Assembly (NCBI RefSeq): GCF_050402865.1
Contig: NZ_BAABMF010000009.1
Coordinates: 124,001 to 188,000, forward strand
Direction of reading: 5' to 3'
Origin: Clostridium_AF sediminicola
Lineage (GTDB): Bacteria > Bacillota > Clostridia > Clostridiales > Clostridiaceae
Length of the DNA: 64,000 nucleotides
The position numbers were made by a program, and so were the translations under genes. The notes under the pieces are model-generated. The model was not told the origin of the DNA. It made no database searches and saw nothing but the letters and a program-made list of their open reading frames with translations. Within the stretch, counting starts at the first letter, position 1; each line of letters starts with the position of its first letter. Shown one piece after another: positions 1 to 9,908 of this stretch.

Positions 1-8
1 GTAAAATC

Positions 9-1037
9 ATGGCTTTTTTAATTTTGCTTTTTTACGGAGATAAAGCCATATTTATTTTAGCAGCTATTTTTGTTTTTCTACTTATGATATTTAGAGCTGT
101 AAAAATTAATTCCAGAAAAAGATTTAGAATGTATTTAATGTTTATATATATCATTTTACTAGTTGGGCAATTAATTTTCTTTGCTAGAAACTTATTCAAT
201 TATCAGTATATAAGTTTGATTTATTTTATTAATAAAATTATTGGGATATTTTTATTGGCTTTGCCATATTTGTTTGAAAGTCTTATTACAATTAACAAAT
301 ATACAGAGTTTTATTTTCCGTCAGTTCAAGATATTAATACAATGAGTTTTTCTGAAATCAAAAGTGCTATAAATAAATTGCATGAAAAAGTAAAAGGAAT
401 AGATAAAATAAAAAACAGAATTTCTACAGATAAATTAGAAGAAATAGTTAAGGATTTGCCAAGACATAGTTCAATAAAATATATTAATGATGGTACATTA
501 ACAAATGATTATTTCAAGACAGCTTATAATAGTTTAAAAGATCCATATATTTATATAGTAATATCGAATACAGGTAGTGCAGCAAGTGAATTGATTTCTG
601 TCTTTACAAAAAAACAATATAATCATGCATCTCTAGCATTCGATTATGACTTAAAAACTATTATTAGCTATAATGGAGGGGAAAAAGTTTATCCGCCAGG
701 GTTAAATCATGAAATGATAGAATTTTTTAATAAAAAAGAAGAGGCTTCAATTATTGTTTATAAAGTTAAAGCTAGTGAAAACCAGAAAAAGCAACTCATT
801 GATAGAATAAAGGAAATCAATGAAGAAGGCAGTGCCTATAATATGATGGGATTGGTTTTTAAATCTTCCCATAAACCTAATATTATGTTTTGTTCTCAGT
901 TTGTATATAAGATGTTGAAATATGCTGATTTAGCTTATTTTGATAAAGAAGATGGAAAAGTTAAACCTACAGATCTTATTGAACTCGATTATTATAGAAA
1001 GCTTCAATTTTGTTATGAAATTTTATTTAATGAATAA
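9..1037 (+). CDS. membrane-anchored YiiX-like permuted papain-fold protein
   Basis: The first ~95 residues hold about three hydrophobic segments, so the protein is probably membrane anchored. The C-terminal half (from about residue 180) looks like the circularly permuted NlpC/P60 (YiiX-type) fold, in which the catalytic His precedes the Cys: a YNHASLAF motif near residue 205 and a FCSQFVYK motif near residue 298 fit this order. Such proteins are predicted amidases, acyltransferases or lipid hydrolases; the substrate here is unknown. Only 8 bases precede the first ATG and show no ribosome site, so the true start may lie outside the window. A separate gene follows after about 100 bp. Confidence 0.6.
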   Translation: MAFLILLFYGDKAIFILAAIFVFLLMIFRAVKINSRKRFRMYLMFIYIILLVGQLIFFARNLFNYQYISLIYFINKIIGIFLLALPYLFESLITINKYTEFYFPSVQDINTMSFSEIKSAINKLHEKVKGIDKIKNRISTDKLEEIVKDLPRHSSIKYINDGTLTNDYFKTAYNSLKDPYIYIVISNTGSAASELISVFTKKQYNHASLAFDYDLKTIISYNGGEKVYPPGLNHEMIEFFNKKEEASIIVYKVKASENQKKQLIDRIKEINEEGSAYNMMGLVFKSSHKPNIMFCSQFVYKMLKYADLAYFDKEDGKVKPTDLIELDYYRKLQFCYEILFNE

Positions 1038-1141
1038 CGATCATTCGTGCAATTAGATTTCCAAATTCTAAAAAGCAAGAAGACGTTGCATTGAAATTTA
1101 TGATATAATTAAAGATAAATTCAAATTGATAGGGAGTTAAT

Positions 1142-4100
1142 ATGGTTAGCGAAAATATGTTATTACAAATTTTTAATGAAGAAACCAGTGGCAAGAATTA
1201 TGCAAAAGGGCAAAGGGTTCTCAATAATGACCTGATTTCTTCGTTGAATATAACTAGTGAAGATAATTTTATTTGTATAGATGGGAATGTTATTTCAGAA
1301 AATCTTTTTAATGAATATCATACAAAAATTGAGATGGATTGGGACAAAAAAAGTATTTTTTCTACTTACTGCAGTTGTTTAGATTATGAAAAGAATGAGT
1401 TTAAGAAAAGTAATTATTGTTGCAAGCATTTAGTTGCTACATTTTACAAAGCTTTGAGTGATTTAGTTGAACATCCCCTTTTAAAAAATGAAGATATCTC
1501 TGAAAATAGTATATTTCAAAATAGAAATAATGTTTTGTCAATGCTTCTAGGGGAAGGAATAGATAAAAATAAAGATGAAATTAAAATAGAGGTTTATATT
1601 AATAAAAGTTTGTGGGATGATAAAATTTCAGCAAATTTCAAAATAGGATTAAAATCTATGAGTGCTAGAAGTCTTTATATTTTGAAGGATATAGAGCATT
1701 TTTTAGTATCTTATCATAATAAATTTCCTATTAAATATAGTAAGAACTTCACTTTTAATATCCAGAATCTAAGGCTAAGTTTGAAGGATAGGAGACTTAT
1801 AGATTTTATTGAGACGCTAAGAGAGATGAGCGGAGGGGAAAAGTCTTTTAATAGACATAAAGAGAAATATTTAAATGGAAAGAATGTTTTTATCCCTAGT
1901 TATTTAGTTAGGGAATTTTTTGACGTTATTAATAATCATAGAGTATATTTGAGCGAGGGCTTTTTTTCAAGAGATGTAGATACTGAGATTTTATATGAGT
2001 CTCCACCTATAAATTTTAATTTGAAGACTATAAAAGACAATTATATTTTAAAATCTTCTGATGGGATGCCAGAGGTTTTAGGTTCTAAAGAAAATGTTTT
2101 TCTATATGGGACATCAATATATTTACCAGAGTATGAGTTTTGTTACAAGATAAGCCCGTACCTTCAAGTGTTTAATGAGAGTAAGGTTGTAACCATAAGC
2201 AAAGATAAGGAAGATACTATACTTAGAAAATTAATTCCAGAACTTAATATTTTATCGGATGATGTTACTTTATCTAAAGCTATTAAAAATAAAATTGTGA
2301 TAGACAAATGTGGATTTAATTTTTATTTTGATGAGAAGGGTAAAGAGATTACACTGATATTGAAAGTTAAATATGGAAGTTACGAGTTTAATATTTTTGA
2401 GGATTGCAATGAAAAAGTTATATACAGGGAATCTAAAAAGGAAGCAGAGGTAATGAAACTTCTCAATACTTTTGGTTTTGTTGAGATAAAAGGGGTATTT
2501 AATTTCACAAGAGGAGATGACTATATTTTTAGATTCTTTAAAAGTGAAGTAGCTAAACTTCAAGAAATTGGAGAGGTATATTACTCGGAAAACTTTAAAG
2601 GTTTAAAGTCTTTGGGTGCAAAAGGAATTAAGGGAAATATTAAATCAGGGAAGTATAACTACTTTGAAATGGACTTTAAAATTGGAGATATCCCGTCTAA
2701 GGAAACTACAGAGATACTAAGGGCATTTCGAGATAATCTCAAATTTTATAAGCTTAAAAATGGTGAGTATCTAGATTTACAAGAATTGCAGCTAAATAAG
2801 TTTTTAAAACTTCTAAATACTATTGCACCTAATGAGGTAGATGATAATTATATAGAGATTCCTAAAAATAAAGGTGTTTTTTTGCATAGTTATTTAGAAG
2901 AAAATAATATAAGATATATAAAAGGCAAAAAAGAACTAAAAGAAATAAAAGATAAATTTAAGAATATTGAAAAATTAAAATTTGAAGAACCTCTTGAGTT
3001 AAATGGAAACCTCAGAAATTACCAAAAGTTGGGGTATAATTGGCTTAAAACATTAGATTATTTAGGCTTTGGAGGAATCTTAGGAGATGAGATGGGTCTG
3101 GGGAAAACTCTACAGACTATTGCTTTCATATTATCCAATAAAGAAAGTAAATCTTTGATTGTGGCGCCAACTTCATTGATATATAATTGGGTAAGTGAGT
3201 TTGAGAAATTTGCGCCTTCTGTAAGAGTAGTAGCTGCAAATGGGTCAAAAGAAGAAAGAAAAGAGATATTAAAGAATATAAAGGATTATGATGTAATTGT
3301 AACAACATATAACTTAGCAAAAAGAGATTTAGAGGGTTATAAGGCAGTAAATTTTGATTATTGTATTTTGGATGAAGCTCAGTTTATAAAAAATCCTCAC
3401 TCTCAAAATGCAAAAGCTATGAAAGAAATTAATGCGAGGCACAGGTTTGCGTTATCAGGAACTCCAATAGAAAACTCACTTATGGAATTATGGTCAATAT
3501 TTGATTTTATAATGCCTGGATATCTATATGATGAGAAGGTATTTAGTGTAAGATATCATAAAAAGCTAAAAGAGAGTCCAGAAGTGTTAGCTGAGTTGAA
3601 TAAACTTATAAAACCTTTCATTCTTAGAAGAAGAAAAAAGGAGGTTTTGAAGGAATTGCCTGAGAAGATAGAGAAAACACTTATGGTTAATTTAGACGAT
3701 GAACAAAAAAAAGTGTATGGAATATATGCAAACCATGCAGTAGAGCTTATTGAAAAAAAGGTGAAAGGCGATGAGTTTAAAAATAGTAAAATAGAAATAC
3801 TTTCTTATATAACAAAGTTAAGGCAACTATGCTTAGACCCTTCAGTGGTTATGAAGGATTATAGTGGTGGTAGCGGGAAAATACAAGCTCTAATAGAACT
3901 GATTAATAAAAGTATAGAACAGGGACATAAAATACTTATTTTTTCCCAATTCACATCTGTTCTTAAAAACATAAATAAAAGATTTACGAAAGAAGGAATA
4001 TCTTATAGTTATCTAGATGGTTCAGTGCCTTCTTCAAAGCGAATGAAGATGGTAAAGAATTTTAATGAAGGTGAAAACTCTGTATTCTTAATAAGTTTAA

Positions 4101-4396
4101 AAGCTGGAGGAACAGGTCTAAATCTTACGTCTGCTGATATAGTAGTTCATTTTGACCCTTGGTGGAATCCAGCAGTGGAAGATCAAGCTACTGATAGAGC
4201 TCATAGAATAGGGCAAAAGAATGTAGTTGAAGTAATAAAAATAATAGCCAAGGGAACTATTGAGGAGAAAATAATTGCTCTCCAAGAAGAAAAGAAAAAG
4301 CTTATATCGGAGTTAATGGGAGATGAATTGTCCTGTGGTGAAAATTTTGGTGCTATGGGTGAAGAAGAAATTCTTGGGTTGTTTGAGATGGAATAA
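1142..4396 (+). CDS. SWIM zinc-finger SNF2-family DEAD/DEAH helicase
   Basis: This is a 1084-residue Swi2/Snf2 ATPase of the bacterial type. The N-terminus carries a SWIM zinc finger (C77, C79, C94, H96), followed by a long bacterial SNF2-associated region. The ATPase core then has Walker A GDEMGLGKT at residues 648-656 and a DEAQ box at 744-747. The helicase C domain ends in the DRAHRIGQ motif typical of Snf2 proteins. These enzymes translocate on double-stranded DNA and remodel protein-DNA complexes; the in vivo target in bacteria is not settled. An AGGGAG site lies just before the ATG. It is transcribed alone and ends at a hairpin shared with the convergent germination operon. Confidence 0.93.
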   Translation: MVSENMLLQIFNEETSGKNYAKGQRVLNNDLISSLNITSEDNFICIDGNVISENLFNEYHTKIEMDWDKKSIFSTYCSCLDYEKNEFKKSNYCCKHLVATFYKALSDLVEHPLLKNEDISENSIFQNRNNVLSMLLGEGIDKNKDEIKIEVYINKSLWDDKISANFKIGLKSMSARSLYILKDIEHFLVSYHNKFPIKYSKNFTFNIQNLRLSLKDRRLIDFIETLREMSGGEKSFNRHKEKYLNGKNVFIPSYLVREFFDVINNHRVYLSEGFFSRDVDTEILYESPPINFNLKTIKDNYILKSSDGMPEVLGSKENVFLYGTSIYLPEYEFCYKISPYLQVFNESKVVTISKDKEDTILRKLIPELNILSDDVTLSKAIKNKIVIDKCGFNFYFDEKGKEITLILKVKYGSYEFNIFEDCNEKVIYRESKKEAEVMKLLNTFGFVEIKGVFNFTRGDDYIFRFFKSEVAKLQEIGEVYYSENFKGLKSLGAKGIKGNIKSGKYNYFEMDFKIGDIPSKETTEILRAFRDNLKFYKLKNGEYLDLQELQLNKFLKLLNTIAPNEVDDNYIEIPKNKGVFLHSYLEENNIRYIKGKKELKEIKDKFKNIEKLKFEEPLELNGNLRNYQKLGYNWLKTLDYLGFGGILGDEMGLGKTLQTIAFILSNKESKSLIVAPTSLIYNWVSEFEKFAPSVRVVAANGSKEERKEILKNIKDYDVIVTTYNLAKRDLEGYKAVNFDYCILDEAQFIKNPHSQNAKAMKEINARHRFALSGTPIENSLMELWSIFDFIMPGYLYDEKVFSVRYHKKLKESPEVLAELNKLIKPFILRRRKKEVLKELPEKIEKTLMVNLDDEQKKVYGIYANHAVELIEKKVKGDEFKNSKIEILSYITKLRQLCLDPSVVMKDYSGGSGKIQALIELINKSIEQGHKILIFSQFTSVLKNINKRFTKEGISYSYLDGSVPSSKRMKMVKNFNEGENSVFLISLKAGGTGLNLTSADIVVHFDPWWNPAVEDQATDRAHRIGQKNVVEVIKIIAKGTIEEKIIALQEEKKKLISELMGDELSCGENFGAMGEEEILGLFEME

Positions 4397-4428
4397 ACAT
4401 AAAAAAACACTTTCAGTTACTTATAAAT

Positions 4429-4463
4429 AAAGGTGATGAATATAAAATCTATCCATCACCTTT
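4429..4463. terminator. bidirectional hairpin between convergent genes
   Basis: AAAGGTGATG pairs perfectly with CATCACCTTT across a 15-base loop between the helicase gene and the minus-strand germination operon. The T tract is poor on both sides, so termination strength is uncertain. Confidence 0.55.
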
Positions 4464-4470
4464 AGATACT

Positions 4471-5553
4471 TTAAGAAGATTTATGTTTTAGTGATATTAA
4501 TAAAGCTATTAATGTAAAAGATATTAAATTGAAAACAATAAAAATAGGAGTTACAAAATCAAATATTTCTTTTCTCAATATTCTATTTGATAGTTTTATA
4601 GATAAGTAAAGAATAATGGGATATATAAATATACAGATTTTCTTTATATCTATTTTTGTCAAATTACTTAAATTGAACGCTGTAGCAAAATAATAATTTG
4701 CTGAAATCCTTAAGGATAATAGAATCCAAACAAATGTAAATATATATCTAAAATTATTAATTATTGGTATACTAATGCTTTCAAAAACTAATATCAAAGA
4801 CCAATAACTTTTAGGTATTATATCTATGCCTATGTAGAAAGTAGTGGCAAAAACCACCCATAAATAAATTACGCCACATATTCCTATTGCTTTTAAAGCA
4901 GATTTTTTTATGGTCTTAGTATCTTGAACATAGGGGTAAAATAAAAGGAGTGCTTCCCAACCATAGTAAGCATAAGCAGTTGATTTAGTTGCTTCTAAAA
5001 TATTAGATAAACCAGAACCGAAAACAGGTTGTAGATTTAATATGCTACCGTATTTCAGAGAACCTATTGATAGTATCATTATTAATATAAAAATATAAGA
5101 TATTAATGTGCTTACTTTTCCTAATACTTTTAAGCCTTTGTAAGCGCCATAACTGGCTAAAGTTACTGCTATTATCCCAACTTTCAAGGGTGTTAAAAAA
5201 CCCACTATATAAGTTCTTATTAGAATAATAAAGTCAGATATTATTCCAACAGTTAGAGATAAAAATTGAATCATAATAATAAAGTTTAAAATATTCCCAA
5301 ATAATCTACCAAAGTATTTTTTGTTCAAACATAGTATATTTTCTCTTGGATGTTTATTTATAATAAAACTGGCAATAAGAACAATAATTACTGGATAAAT
5401 TAGTGCAATTATAGTACAAATCCATGCATCTTGTGCTGCTGTTTCTACAAGTACATTAGGTAGTTTTATTATTCCAGTTCCGCCAATTACAAAGCTTAAC
5501 AAAAAGAATGTCAGTTCATTAGAAGTTAGAAGATTATTTTTTTCTTTATTCAT
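4471..5553 (-). CDS. GerAB/GerKB-type spore germination permease
   Basis: This is the B subunit of a Ger-type germinant receptor, an APC-superfamily integral membrane protein with about ten hydrophobic segments. The N-terminal FFLLSFVIGGTGIIKLPNVL region is typical of endospore germination permeases. It sits in the spore inner membrane and is thought to bind germinant. I place the start at the ATG at 5553, behind an AGAGGTG site, rather than at the GTG two codons upstream. It overlaps the end of the GerC gene by 8 bases, so the operon order is A-C-B with tight translational coupling. Confidence 0.88.
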   Translation of the reverse strand: MNKEKNNLLTSNELTFFLLSFVIGGTGIIKLPNVLVETAAQDAWICTIIALIYPVIIVLIASFIINKHPRENILCLNKKYFGRLFGNILNFIIMIQFLSLTVGIISDFIILIRTYIVGFLTPLKVGIIAVTLASYGAYKGLKVLGKVSTLISYIFILIMILSIGSLKYGSILNLQPVFGSGLSNILEATKSTAYAYYGWEALLLFYPYVQDTKTIKKSALKAIGICGVIYLWVVFATTFYIGIDIIPKSYWSLILVFESISIPIINNFRYIFTFVWILLSLRISANYYFATAFNLSNLTKIDIKKICIFIYPIILYLSIKLSNRILRKEIFDFVTPIFIVFNLISFTLIALLISLKHKSS

Positions 5554-6658
5554 AATCACCTCTACCCATCTTATCTACATTAACTTTTACATTAACAATA
5601 ATCTTAGAATCAGAAACCACTTCATCCCAATCAACTCCTGTATGTCTTCCGTATTTGGCAGCAGCGACTTTGCCTAATGCAAGACAATCAACTTTATAGT
5701 CTTTTTGCATTTCTTTTATGAAATCATAACTGATTTTTTCTACTTTTTCTATCATTTGACTTTCAAAATCTTTCATAGTTTCAGCACTCTCATGAATATC
5801 AGGAAACAGTTCATTTTCAATAATCTCTCCATTTAAATATAAATCTATAAAAAATGTAAATTCATCTTCTTTTTTTTCACAACGAACTTTTCGTGATGTT
5901 TTAACATAATAACTTATGTATTCTTTTTGATTTTTTTGTAAGACTAACATTCCTTTAACCTTATTTTCTCTTAGCATATTCATAACTCTAGATTTATGAA
6001 TATTTAATTTTCTAACCATCTTATCTTTTTTGAATAATGCCATACCTGTAATTTGTAATTTATCGTCTTTAATTTCAACATAAGGTAATACTATATTTCT
6101 TCCTTCAGCATTCATTCTTACAAAAGTATCCATCATTTTATAATTATCTGAAAAAAAATTATATTCGACAGAATGTTCAATTATTCCTTCTAAATAATCA
6201 GCAGCGCTAGGATATGTGGGTATTTTATAGCTTAAAATGTCTTCAACTTTTCCTTTGCATACACACAACAGAGCTGTATCATTTATAGAGTGATTTTTAA
6301 ATTCTATATCTATCAAATTTTTTATTCCAAATCTTGAATAGTCTTCACTAAATATGTATATTCTCTCAAGGCCTAATATAATTTTTTTATTTGACAACAA
6401 TGACCGTGATCCTCTAGTTCCAGAAATATAATTACTTCTTCCAGTAGTTATTATGCTAAAAATTTCATTATCTCTACTATAATTGTAAAAAGAAATAGGT
6501 ATACAATACTCGGTATTATTTGATACTAGATCGATTCCTATTCCTGATGGAATATCAAGGTCTTCAACTGGTAAATAATTCACTTCACTACGAAAAAATA
6601 TGTACATTATTATTGAAAGAATAGGTATAATTAGAAGCTTTTTTTGGTTATTCATCAT
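5546..6658 (-). CDS. Ger(x)C-family spore germination protein, no lipobox
   Basis: This is the C subunit of the germinant receptor (370 residues). After an N-terminal hydrophobic stretch (about residues 7-22) it has the family landmark PVEDLDIPSGIGIDL, and the C-terminal domain ends in the usual KYGRHTGVDW-type region. Family members are normally lipoproteins with a GCW-type lipobox before that landmark. Here there is no cysteine before residue 52, so anchoring must rely on the uncleaved N-terminal helix. A TTAGGAG site precedes the two adjacent ATGs, and either could be used. The start overlaps the end of the GerA gene. Confidence 0.87.
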   Translation of the reverse strand: MMNNQKKLLIIPILSIIMYIFFRSEVNYLPVEDLDIPSGIGIDLVSNNTEYCIPISFYNYSRDNEIFSIITTGRSNYISGTRGSRSLLSNKKIILGLERIYIFSEDYSRFGIKNLIDIEFKNHSINDTALLCVCKGKVEDILSYKIPTYPSAADYLEGIIEHSVEYNFFSDNYKMMDTFVRMNAEGRNIVLPYVEIKDDKLQITGMALFKKDKMVRKLNIHKSRVMNMLRENKVKGMLVLQKNQKEYISYYVKTSRKVRCEKKEDEFTFFIDLYLNGEIIENELFPDIHESAETMKDFESQMIEKVEKISYDFIKEMQKDYKVDCLALGKVAAAKYGRHTGVDWDEVVSDSKIIVNVKVNVDKMGRGDYE

Positions 6659-8120
6659 TCTTTCTCCTAAAGTTAGTCTGCCTTACTGGGTTATTATTTG
6701 GGATTGATTCAGGTCTTTTATTCATTTTCCATAAGGGAGCTCTTATAAATATGTCTTTGAGGTTACTGCTATTAAATGATAAATAGGGTACTCCAAAACT
6801 CTTTAATGAAAAAAGATGGACTATGATGAAAAATATTCCTGAAACGATACCTAAAAAACCCATAGCATTTGCAAGAATTAGCATAGGGAACCTAAGAAAT
6901 CTTATACTTAGTGACATTTCATAATTTGGTATTAGAAAAGTAGCTATAGCAGTTATGCCAACAATGAGTAGAGTTGTTGGACTTACAATTTTTGACTCAA
7001 TTGCAGTATTTCCAATAATAATACCTCCAACAATACTTAGGGTAGGCGCAATTTTTGGGGGTAACCTAAGACCACCTTCTCTTAAAAATTCTACGACAAT
7101 TTCCATTGCTAGTATTTCAAGAAAAGGCGTTAAAGCTATGCCCTCTCTAGACTGTACAATGGGATTAATGAATTTTACCGGGATAAGTTCGACATTATAC
7201 TGTATTAATGAAAGATATATAGAAGGCAGAGTTATTACAGTAAAGACTGCAATTATTCGTAAAAATCTAGTAAATGAAGAAATTATCATTCTTTGACTAT
7301 AATCTTCAATTGCTTGAAAAAATTCTATAAATAGGGAAGGCACTGTGAGAACATAAGGAGCACCATCTAATATAATTGCTACTCGGCCTTCCATTAAATT
7401 TGCTTCAACTATATCTGGTCTTTCAGAACCATAGATTTGAGGAAAAACAGTATAAGGTGTTTCTTCAATATATTCTTCAAGGGTCCCAGTACATTCAACA
7501 ATGTCAACATCAATACGGCTTATTCTACTCCTCACATCATTTAGAATATCTTTATCTACAATATCATCAATATACATTAGGGCTAGATCTGTTTGAGAAC
7601 GTCTTCCAACTTTAAATTTTTCCAGTGCTAAGTTTTTATCTTTTATACTTCTTCTTAATAAACTTATATTGGTATCTAATTTTTCTACAAAACTTTCTCG
7701 AGAGCCTCGGATAGCAGATTCATTTGCTGGGTCAGATATAGAACGATAATTTCCTCCTATAGTATCAGCAATAATAAAATCTTCAATATTATCTATTAAC
7801 ACAACAGTTTTTCCGGATTTTATGGAATCTACCACTTGCAGGATATCTGTTTTTGTTTCTGTATTTGACATTGGAATATATTTTTGACAAATATATTCTG
7901 CAGTAGGTTTTCTTAGAAATACTTTTTCATCTACGTGGAGCATTAATGGAGTTAAAATATCCCTATCTATAATATCGCTATTAACTAAACCATTTACATA
8001 GATAATAGCTGCATTAATTTCATTCTCTTTACCAATAACAAATTTTTTGGTAAATACAGGACTTCTAATACCTATTTCATTAATAATAAAATCAATATTT
8101 TTATCAAGTTGTATACTCAT
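6648..8120 (-). CDS. GerA-family spore germination protein (A subunit)
   Basis: This is the first gene of the germinant receptor operon. It has a soluble N-terminal half of about 280 residues, then a membrane domain with several helices (ITLPSIYLSLIQY, LEILAMEIVVEFLREGG and others), as in GerAA/GerKA. The A subunit works with the B and C subunits in nutrient-triggered germination. I choose the ATG at 8120 because AAGGTGG lies 9 bases before it; the ATG 21 bases upstream has no ribosome site. Expression is presumably forespore-specific, but I did not assign a sigma-G promoter. Confidence 0.9.
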   Translation of the reverse strand: MSIQLDKNIDFIINEIGIRSPVFTKKFVIGKENEINAAIIYVNGLVNSDIIDRDILTPLMLHVDEKVFLRKPTAEYICQKYIPMSNTETKTDILQVVDSIKSGKTVVLIDNIEDFIIADTIGGNYRSISDPANESAIRGSRESFVEKLDTNISLLRRSIKDKNLALEKFKVGRRSQTDLALMYIDDIVDKDILNDVRSRISRIDVDIVECTGTLEEYIEETPYTVFPQIYGSERPDIVEANLMEGRVAIILDGAPYVLTVPSLFIEFFQAIEDYSQRMIISSFTRFLRIIAVFTVITLPSIYLSLIQYNVELIPVKFINPIVQSREGIALTPFLEILAMEIVVEFLREGGLRLPPKIAPTLSIVGGIIIGNTAIESKIVSPTTLLIVGITAIATFLIPNYEMSLSIRFLRFPMLILANAMGFLGIVSGIFFIIVHLFSLKSFGVPYLSFNSSNLKDIFIRAPLWKMNKRPESIPNNNPVRQTNFRRKNDE

Positions 8121-8474
8121 TATATTTCCACCTTTATGCAATGAATAATAATTATACCTTAATATTTAATATTACCCATTGATAGAGGCTTTATTCGTAA
8201 ATATGGTTATTTGTGGAGTAAATGGTTAGTTTTTAATTAAGAAACGTATTGACATTAAGTATATTTAAGTGATAATATTTCATTGTATGGTAAATTATCC
8301 AAACAACTCAAATTTTCAGAGATAATAATTCTTTGAATATTTGTATTAAAAAAATAAGACCTTGTGGAAAAGTTAAATCTAATCTGAAAAGGAATTGTGT
8401 AATTAAGTAATTATTAAATTTTACTTTCCTTTTGGAGAGTTTTTCTTTTTTGTATAGGGAAAGGAATGATTTAA
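8121..8474. other. intergenic region between gerA operon and hydG
   Basis: This 354-bp gap separates divergent genes. It holds the hydG-side promoter at 8249-8278. It also holds a possible leader hairpin, AAAAGGAA (8387-8394) with TTCCTTTT (8426-8433), followed by a T-rich run to about 8451. No ORF or known riboswitch is recognisable. Confidence 0.5.
8249..8278 (+). promoter_or_regulatory. predicted sigma-A promoter for hydG
   Basis: TTGACA and TAATAT are separated by 18 bases, facing hydG with a leader of about 190 nt. The T-rich hairpin at 8387-8451 lies in that leader and could attenuate transcription. Confidence 0.55.
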
Positions 8475-9908
8475 ATGTTAGATTTTATTGACAAAAAGAT
8501 TTATGACGGAAAAGAAAGTGATTTTATTGATGATGAACTTATTTGGAACCAAATTAATGAAGGTAAAAATGCTTCAAAAGAGGAAATTAGAGAAATAATC
8601 AAAAAATCTCTTTCTAAAAAAAGGCTAGAGCCTGAAGAAACAGCCAAACTAATAAGTGTTGAAGATGAAGGACTACTGAAAGAAATGTATCAGGCAGCTT
8701 TACAAATAAAAGAGGAAGTTTATGGTAAGAGAATAGTATTTTTTGCTCCTTTATATATAGGTAATAAGTGTGATAATAATTGTTATTATTGTGGATTTAG
8801 AAAAGATAACAGTTCAATTGTAAGGAAAACTTTGACTGAAGAAGAATTAAGAGAAGAAGCTAGAATAATGATGGAAGCAGGTCATAAAAGATCCATTCTT
8901 GTTTATGGAGAATGTGATGATTATAATGCTGATTTCATGGCGGATACAATAAAAACTGTATATAGTGTAAAGACTGAACATGATGAAATTAGAAGAGTTA
9001 ATATAAATGCAGCTCCTCTTAGTGTAGAGGGTTATAAAAAACTACATGAGGTAGGAATAGGTACATTTCAAATATTTCAGGAGACTTATCACCACGAGAC
9101 ATATAGAAAACTTCATCCTAAAGGAGATAGAAAAAGTAATTATAAATGGAGATTATACGGGCTTGATAGAGCCATGGAAGCGGGCATTGATGATTTAGGT
9201 ATTGGGGCTTTGTTTGGTCTTTATGATTGGAGATTTGAGGTTATGGGTCTTTTATACCATACTATCCACTTTGAAAAGAAGTTTAACGGAATAGGACCAC
9301 ATACAATTTCTTTTCCAAGAATTGAGCCTGCTATAGATACACCTTTTACTCAAAATCCGAAATATAGAGTATCAGATAGAGATTTTAAAAAATTAGTTGC
9401 AATATTAAGATTATCGGTGCCATATACAGGATTGATTTTAACAGCAAGAGAAAATCCGGAAGTTCGAGATGATGTATTTAGCGTTGGAGTTACTCAGTTT
9501 GATGCTGGTTCTAGAATCGGTGTAGGTGGATACAAACAATACGAAACTGGATATGTGCCAGAAAAAGAACAATTTCAATTAGGTGATATGAGGTCTCTAG
9601 ATGAAGTTATTGGTAGGGTTTGTGAAAAGGGAGCAATACCATCATTTTGTACTGCTGGGTATAGATGTGCAAGGACTGGTGAAGAATTTATGTCTCTAGC
9701 AAAACCAGGTTTTGTTCATAAATTCTGTATGCCAAATGCAATATTAACTTTTAAAGAATATTTGCTCGATTATGCTTCAGAAGAAACAAAAAAATTTGGT
9801 GAGATATCAATCAAAAAACATCTTGATGATTTAGAACCAGATAGAAGAAAATTAGTAGAAGAAAGATTGAAATGGATAGAAGAAGGTAAGCGAGATGTGT
9901 ACTTATAA
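8475..9908 (+). CDS. hydG: HydG-like radical SAM tyrosine lyase, variant auxiliary cluster
   Basis: HydG cleaves tyrosine and builds the Fe(CO)2(CN) synthon for the [FeFe]-hydrogenase H-cluster. The 477-residue length and the extended N- and C-terminal parts distinguish it from ThiH (about 370 residues). The radical SAM motif CX3CX2C is intact at C99, C103 and C106. The C-terminal auxiliary-cluster motif of HydG is CX2CX22C; here the first and third positions are C392 and C418, but the second is G395, with an extra Cys at 398. No hydE, hydF or hydrogenase gene lies nearby. The ATG follows an AAAGGAATG site. It overlaps the next gene by 14 bases. Confidence 0.85.
   Translation: MLDFIDKKIYDGKESDFIDDELIWNQINEGKNASKEEIREIIKKSLSKKRLEPEETAKLISVEDEGLLKEMYQAALQIKEEVYGKRIVFFAPLYIGNKCDNNCYYCGFRKDNSSIVRKTLTEEELREEARIMMEAGHKRSILVYGECDDYNADFMADTIKTVYSVKTEHDEIRRVNINAAPLSVEGYKKLHEVGIGTFQIFQETYHHETYRKLHPKGDRKSNYKWRLYGLDRAMEAGIDDLGIGALFGLYDWRFEVMGLLYHTIHFEKKFNGIGPHTISFPRIEPAIDTPFTQNPKYRVSDRDFKKLVAILRLSVPYTGLILTARENPEVRDDVFSVGVTQFDAGSRIGVGGYKQYETGYVPEKEQFQLGDMRSLDEVIGRVCEKGAIPSFCTAGYRCARTGEEFMSLAKPGFVHKFCMPNAILTFKEYLLDYASEETKKFGEISIKKHLDDLEPDRRKLVEERLKWIEEGKRDVYL

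Noticed and set aside
8475..9908. ThiH (thiamine synthesis) instead of HydG
   Set aside because: The protein is about 100 residues longer than ThiH, has HydG-type N- and C-terminal extensions, and no thi genes are nearby.
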